This document shows, one piece after another, positions 8,168-9,898 of a stretch of DNA of 9,898 nt (the stretch's first letter is position 1; each line of letters starts with the position of its first letter). Position numbers and translations under genes: made by a program. The stretch lies in assembly GCA_029931995.1 (NCBI GenBank), contig JAOZQX010000027.1:1-9898 (forward strand), written 5' to 3'. The notes beneath the pieces are model-generated. The model ran no database searches and had not been told where the DNA came from. It was given only the letters and a program-made list of their open reading frames with translations. This DNA comes from Bacteroidales bacterium (GTDB lineage: Bacteria > Bacteroidota > Bacteroidia > Bacteroidales > GCA-2711565).

Positions 8168-8195
8168 AAGTGCCTAAAGCTAGGAATGCCTAAAG
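8168..8195 (+). repeat. Left inverted-repeat arm of the four-helix-bundle cassette
   Basis: The outer block 8168-8181 matches the reverse complement of 8600-8613 at 12 of 14 positions. The inner block 8183-8192 (ggaatgccta) matches the reverse complement of 8582-8591 at 10 of 10, and at 12 of 13 when extended to 8195. The arm also contains the nonamer tgcctaaag twice, at 8171-8179 and 8187-8195, and a small CCTA/TAGG hairpin at 8173-8184. Confidence 0.8.
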
Positions 8196-8230
8196 TGCGA
8201 AATAATTAAATTTAATAATGGTTAGTTGGT

Positions 8231-8584
8231 ATAGGAAATAAAGAATTTAGTAAACAGTTAGAAAAAAGAACAAAACAATTTGCAATTAGTATTATTAAAT
8301 TATCATCAAGCTTATCTTCTTCAATTGAAGCGAAAATTGTAAAAAACCAAATTACTAAATCAGGGACAAGTGTTGCTGCAAATTATAGAGAGGCAAATCG
8401 ACCAAGAAGTAAAGCTGATTTTAAGAATAAGGTGAGCATTTGTGAAAGCGAAGCAAGTGAAACAATATATTGGTTGGAAATTATTAAGGAATTAAAATGG
8501 GTTAATATTTTTGGTTTTGATGGTATATTTAAAGAGGCTCATGAAATATTAGCAATATTTACCTCGATAGGAAAAAAACTCTAG
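8231..8584 (+). CDS. Four-helix-bundle protein (S23/IVP-like) without a canonical start codon
   Basis: An intact 117-codon frame reads as a four-helix-bundle protein of the 23S rRNA intervening-sequence (S23/IVP) family. Key segments are NKEFSKQLEKRTKQFA (3-18), QITKSGTSVAANYREANR (40-57), then SKADF and CESEASETIYWLEII (71-85), ending LAIFTSIGKKL. Its length is normal for the family, it is helical throughout, and it has no internal stop. The family is basic and probably RNA- or protein-binding; the DGR accessory protein Avd has the same fold, but the function of free-standing copies is unknown. The oddity is the start. No ATG, GTG or TTG lies in frame between the upstream stop (8216-8218) and the body. 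ATA 8231 stands where relatives would have Met. An out-of-frame ATG at 8218 ends at TAA 8239. Either a rare start or frameshift is used, or this is a recently silenced copy. The stop codon lies inside the right repeat arm. Confidence 0.78.
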   Translation: MGNKEFSKQLEKRTKQFAISIIKLSSSLSSSIEAKIVKNQITKSGTSVAANYREANRPRSKADFKNKVSICESEASETIYWLEIIKELKWVNIFGFDGIFKEAHEILAIFTSIGKKL

Positions 8585-8613
8585 GCATTCCGAATCCCCA
8601 ACTTTAGACACTT
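8579..8613 (+). repeat. Right inverted-repeat arm of the four-helix-bundle cassette
   Basis: This is the partner of the left arm: inner block 8579-8591 and outer block 8600-8613, separated by gaatcccc (8592-8599). The inner block covers the last sense codon and the TAG stop of the four-helix-bundle frame. The arm ends 11 bp before the comF start codon, so any insertion or deletion of the cassette would change the comF leader directly. Confidence 0.8.
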
Positions 8614-8624
8614 CAACAAAAAAC

Positions 8625-9326
8625 ATGAAGAAATTTAAAAATTACTTTAATGATTTAATTTCCCTGTTATATCCCGAGCTTTGCTTGGCTTGTGGGAATT
8701 CTTTGTTTAGAAATGAAAAACTTATCTGTCTTTCTTGTCTTTATAAATTACCAAAAACAAATTTTCATTTAGAAGCAAACAACACGATAGAAAAGATTTT
8801 TTGGGGTCGTTTCCCACTTCAGAGAGCAAGTTCTTTTTTGTTTTTTGCAAAAGGTGGTCGTGTGCAAAATTTAATGCACGAATTTAAATATCGTTCAAAA
8901 AAAGAAATTGGATTTTATCTTGGCGAATTATTTGCACGGGAGCTTTCAAAAACAAATTGGTTTGAAAATATTGACATGATTATTCCTGTTCCACTGCATA
9001 ATAAAAAGCAACAAATTAGAGGATACAATCAAAGTGATGAATTTGGAAAAGGACTTGAAAACTTCTCTTCAATTCCTATTGAGACGGGGGTTATAAAAAG
9101 AATTGTAGCTTCTGAAACCCAAACTAAAAAATCACGTTTTCGTCGCTGGGAAAATGTAAGCGAAATTTTTGAGATAGCACAAGCTGAGAAAATTAAGGGA
9201 AAACATATTTTGATTGTTGATGATGTAATTACAACCGGTGCTACTTTGGAAGCATGTGCTCAAAAACTTTTATCAGTTGGGGAAGTAAAAATAAGCATAG
9301 CCTCTTTGGCGTATACAGCTAATTAA
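8625..9326 (+). CDS. comF: ComF family protein (amidophosphoribosyltransferase-like)
   Basis: The 233-residue protein has the ComF layout. The N-terminal zinc-binding pairs are CLAC (Cys20, Cys23) and CLSC (Cys35, Cys38), followed by a phosphoribosyltransferase domain. PVPLHNKKQQIRGYNQS at 121-137 and the PRPP-binding loop VDDVITTGAT at 198-207 are the diagnostic motifs and look intact. ComF proteins are needed for DNA uptake in naturally competent bacteria and act in the cytoplasm, possibly with the helicase that pulls in single-stranded DNA; their exact chemistry is unsettled. The length fits the family. The ATG at 8625 gives the expected start just before the zinc motif. The gene lies immediately after the inverted-repeat cassette, with no good promoter motif in the 11 bp between. 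It overlaps the convergent lamin-tail gene by 8 bp at its end. Its presence does not by itself prove competence. Confidence 0.95.
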   Translation: MKKFKNYFNDLISLLYPELCLACGNSLFRNEKLICLSCLYKLPKTNFHLEANNTIEKIFWGRFPLQRASSFLFFAKGGRVQNLMHEFKYRSKKEIGFYLGELFARELSKTNWFENIDMIIPVPLHNKKQQIRGYNQSDEFGKGLENFSSIPIETGVIKRIVASETQTKKSRFRRWENVSEIFEIAQAEKIKGKHILIVDDVITTGATLEACAQKLLSVGEVKISIASLAYTAN

Positions 9327-9898
9327 TTTTACGGGCAAGTACAACGGTTTTTTTGACATGATTAGAATTTCCATTTAGATTAAAAACTTCCACATAAATA
9401 ATATAAATACCTGCAGGTAATTGTTCGTTTTGTTCATCCAATCCATTCCAAAAATAAACATCACTTGTTCCAGTTAATTCATTTTTTACCAAATGTTTAA
9501 TTTCTTGTCCGCTATTATTGAAAATAAAAATATTTACCGTGTTTTCACTTTCGTCGAAATTTAATGAAATTGACAATAAATCATCTATTCCGTCTTGATC
9601 GGGCGAAAAAATATTTGGGCTTATTATTACGCCTTTTGTTGATTCGTTCGTTTCTGAAAATTGAGAATTTTGATATGTTGGGGTTCCAAATCCAACACTT
9701 TGTGTTGCCGATTGCCAGCTATTCTCATTTAAGCTTGGGGCATCAAAATGAATTTTTTCGAGAGCCACACCGTCGGTGAAATTTAAGATGGGATGATGCA
9801 TGTCTTCGCGGTATTTCATTTCGTCAATGAGTACACCTGAATCGGAAACCACAAACAAATGTCCCTCCTGATTTATTAAATTAGGCAAATTTTGAACT
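9319..9898 (-). CDS. Lamin-tail-domain surface/secreted protein, C-terminal part (5' end outside window)
   Basis: The frame is open to the right edge; reading starts with VQNLPNLINQEG and gives about 193 residues. A TTG within this stretch is not a start, since the similarity runs through it. The first part has the pattern of Bacteroidetes lamin-tail-domain proteins: SDSGVLIDEMKYREDMHHPI, then GVALEKIHFD, and the closing VGFGTPTYQNSQ. After a short Ser/Thr-rich linker, ISPNIFSPDQDGIDD opens a terminal beta-sandwich of the FlgD-like/gliding-associated type, with FNNSGQEI, LPAGIYIIYVEV and a basic KKTVVLARKIN end. Such domains usually close large secreted or surface proteins, often exported by the type IX system, so this is probably the tail of a long protein. 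Whether the last domain is a true sorting signal cannot be settled here. It converges on comF with an 8-bp overlap. Confidence 0.82.
   Translation of the reverse strand, partial: VQNLPNLINQEGHLFVVSDSGVLIDEMKYREDMHHPILNFTDGVALEKIHFDAPSLNENSWQSATQSVGFGTPTYQNSQFSETNESTKGVIISPNIFSPDQDGIDDLLSISLNFDESENTVNIFIFNNSGQEIKHLVKNELTGTSDVYFWNGLDEQNEQLPAGIYIIYVEVFNLNGNSNHVKKTVVLARKIN

Larger units (their letters stand above)
8168..8613. mobile_element. Candidate inverted-repeat-flanked S23/IVP-like cassette
   Basis: A 446-bp unit made of two imperfect inverted-repeat arms around a single reading frame for a four-helix-bundle protein. The arms are split into an outer and an inner matching block, with a 1-base spacer on the left and 8 bases on the right. 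S23/IVP-family genes are known from inverted-repeat-bounded intervening sequences in 23S rRNA genes of some bacteria, and the layout here is the same, but it sits between protein genes. No target-site duplication is evident at the edges, and no transposase is encoded. That it moves, or did so, is inference; the repeats and the frame are seen directly. Confidence 0.55.

Noticed and set aside
8506..8513. TATTTTTG inside the four-helix-bundle frame as a comF promoter
   Set aside because: It matches the -7 consensus, but the nearest TTG is about 29 bp upstream and the motif is part of a coding stretch. It is probably chance.
8155..8625. Target-site duplication flanking the cassette
   Set aside because: The bases just outside the two arms (attatta on the left, caacaaaa on the right) show no convincing direct repeat.
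9564..9779. Plus-strand open frame of 71 codons
   Set aside because: It is antisense to the lamin-tail protein's conserved domains, with no supporting features.

Overview
The window comes from an AT-rich member of the Bacteroidetes (Bacteroidota). The grounds are near-absent Shine-Dalgarno sequences, a TAnnTTTG-type -7 promoter element ahead of at least two genes, several short lipoproteins, a lamin-tail protein with a gliding/secretion-type C-terminal domain, and a free-standing four-helix-bundle (S23/IVP-like) gene. No rRNA, tRNA, CRISPR array, transposase or phage gene was seen.

Layout, left to right. Positions 1-441 hold the 3' part of nadA (quinolinate synthase, NAD biosynthesis). An uncharacterised lipoprotein gene follows 37 bp later (479-1021). 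A second transcription unit has its own -7-like element and encodes a His-rich lipoprotein with a probable OB-fold (1147-1725). A strong intrinsic terminator (1744-1775) follows, then a PepSY-associated three-helix membrane protein (1789-2340). These plus-strand genes converge on a minus-strand gene for a lipoprotein-like erythromycin-esterase-family enzyme (2347-3768). A 399-bp gap without genes follows. Next is a minus-strand operon in which a fused two-domain peptide-type ABC transporter ATPase (6327-8096) overlaps the RNase R gene (4168-6330) by an ATGA stop/start junction.

Between that operon and the plus-strand comF gene (8625-9326) lies the most interesting element, at about 8168-8613. 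It is a 446-bp cassette with imperfect inverted repeats at its ends, enclosing an intact reading frame for a four-helix-bundle protein (8231-8584). That frame has no canonical start codon: an ATA stands where ATG is expected. The architecture (inverted repeat, S23-type ORF, inverted repeat) is the same as that of the intervening sequences inserted in some bacterial 23S rRNA genes, but here it sits between protein genes. It is a good candidate for a small mobile or recurrent element. comF ends by overlapping, tail to tail, a partial minus-strand gene for a lamin-tail-domain surface or secreted protein that runs off the right edge.

The genes do not form one pathway. The likely co-expressed groups are nadA with the 479 lipoprotein, the OB-fold lipoprotein with the PepSY membrane protein (through an attenuating terminator), and the ABC ATPase with RNase R.
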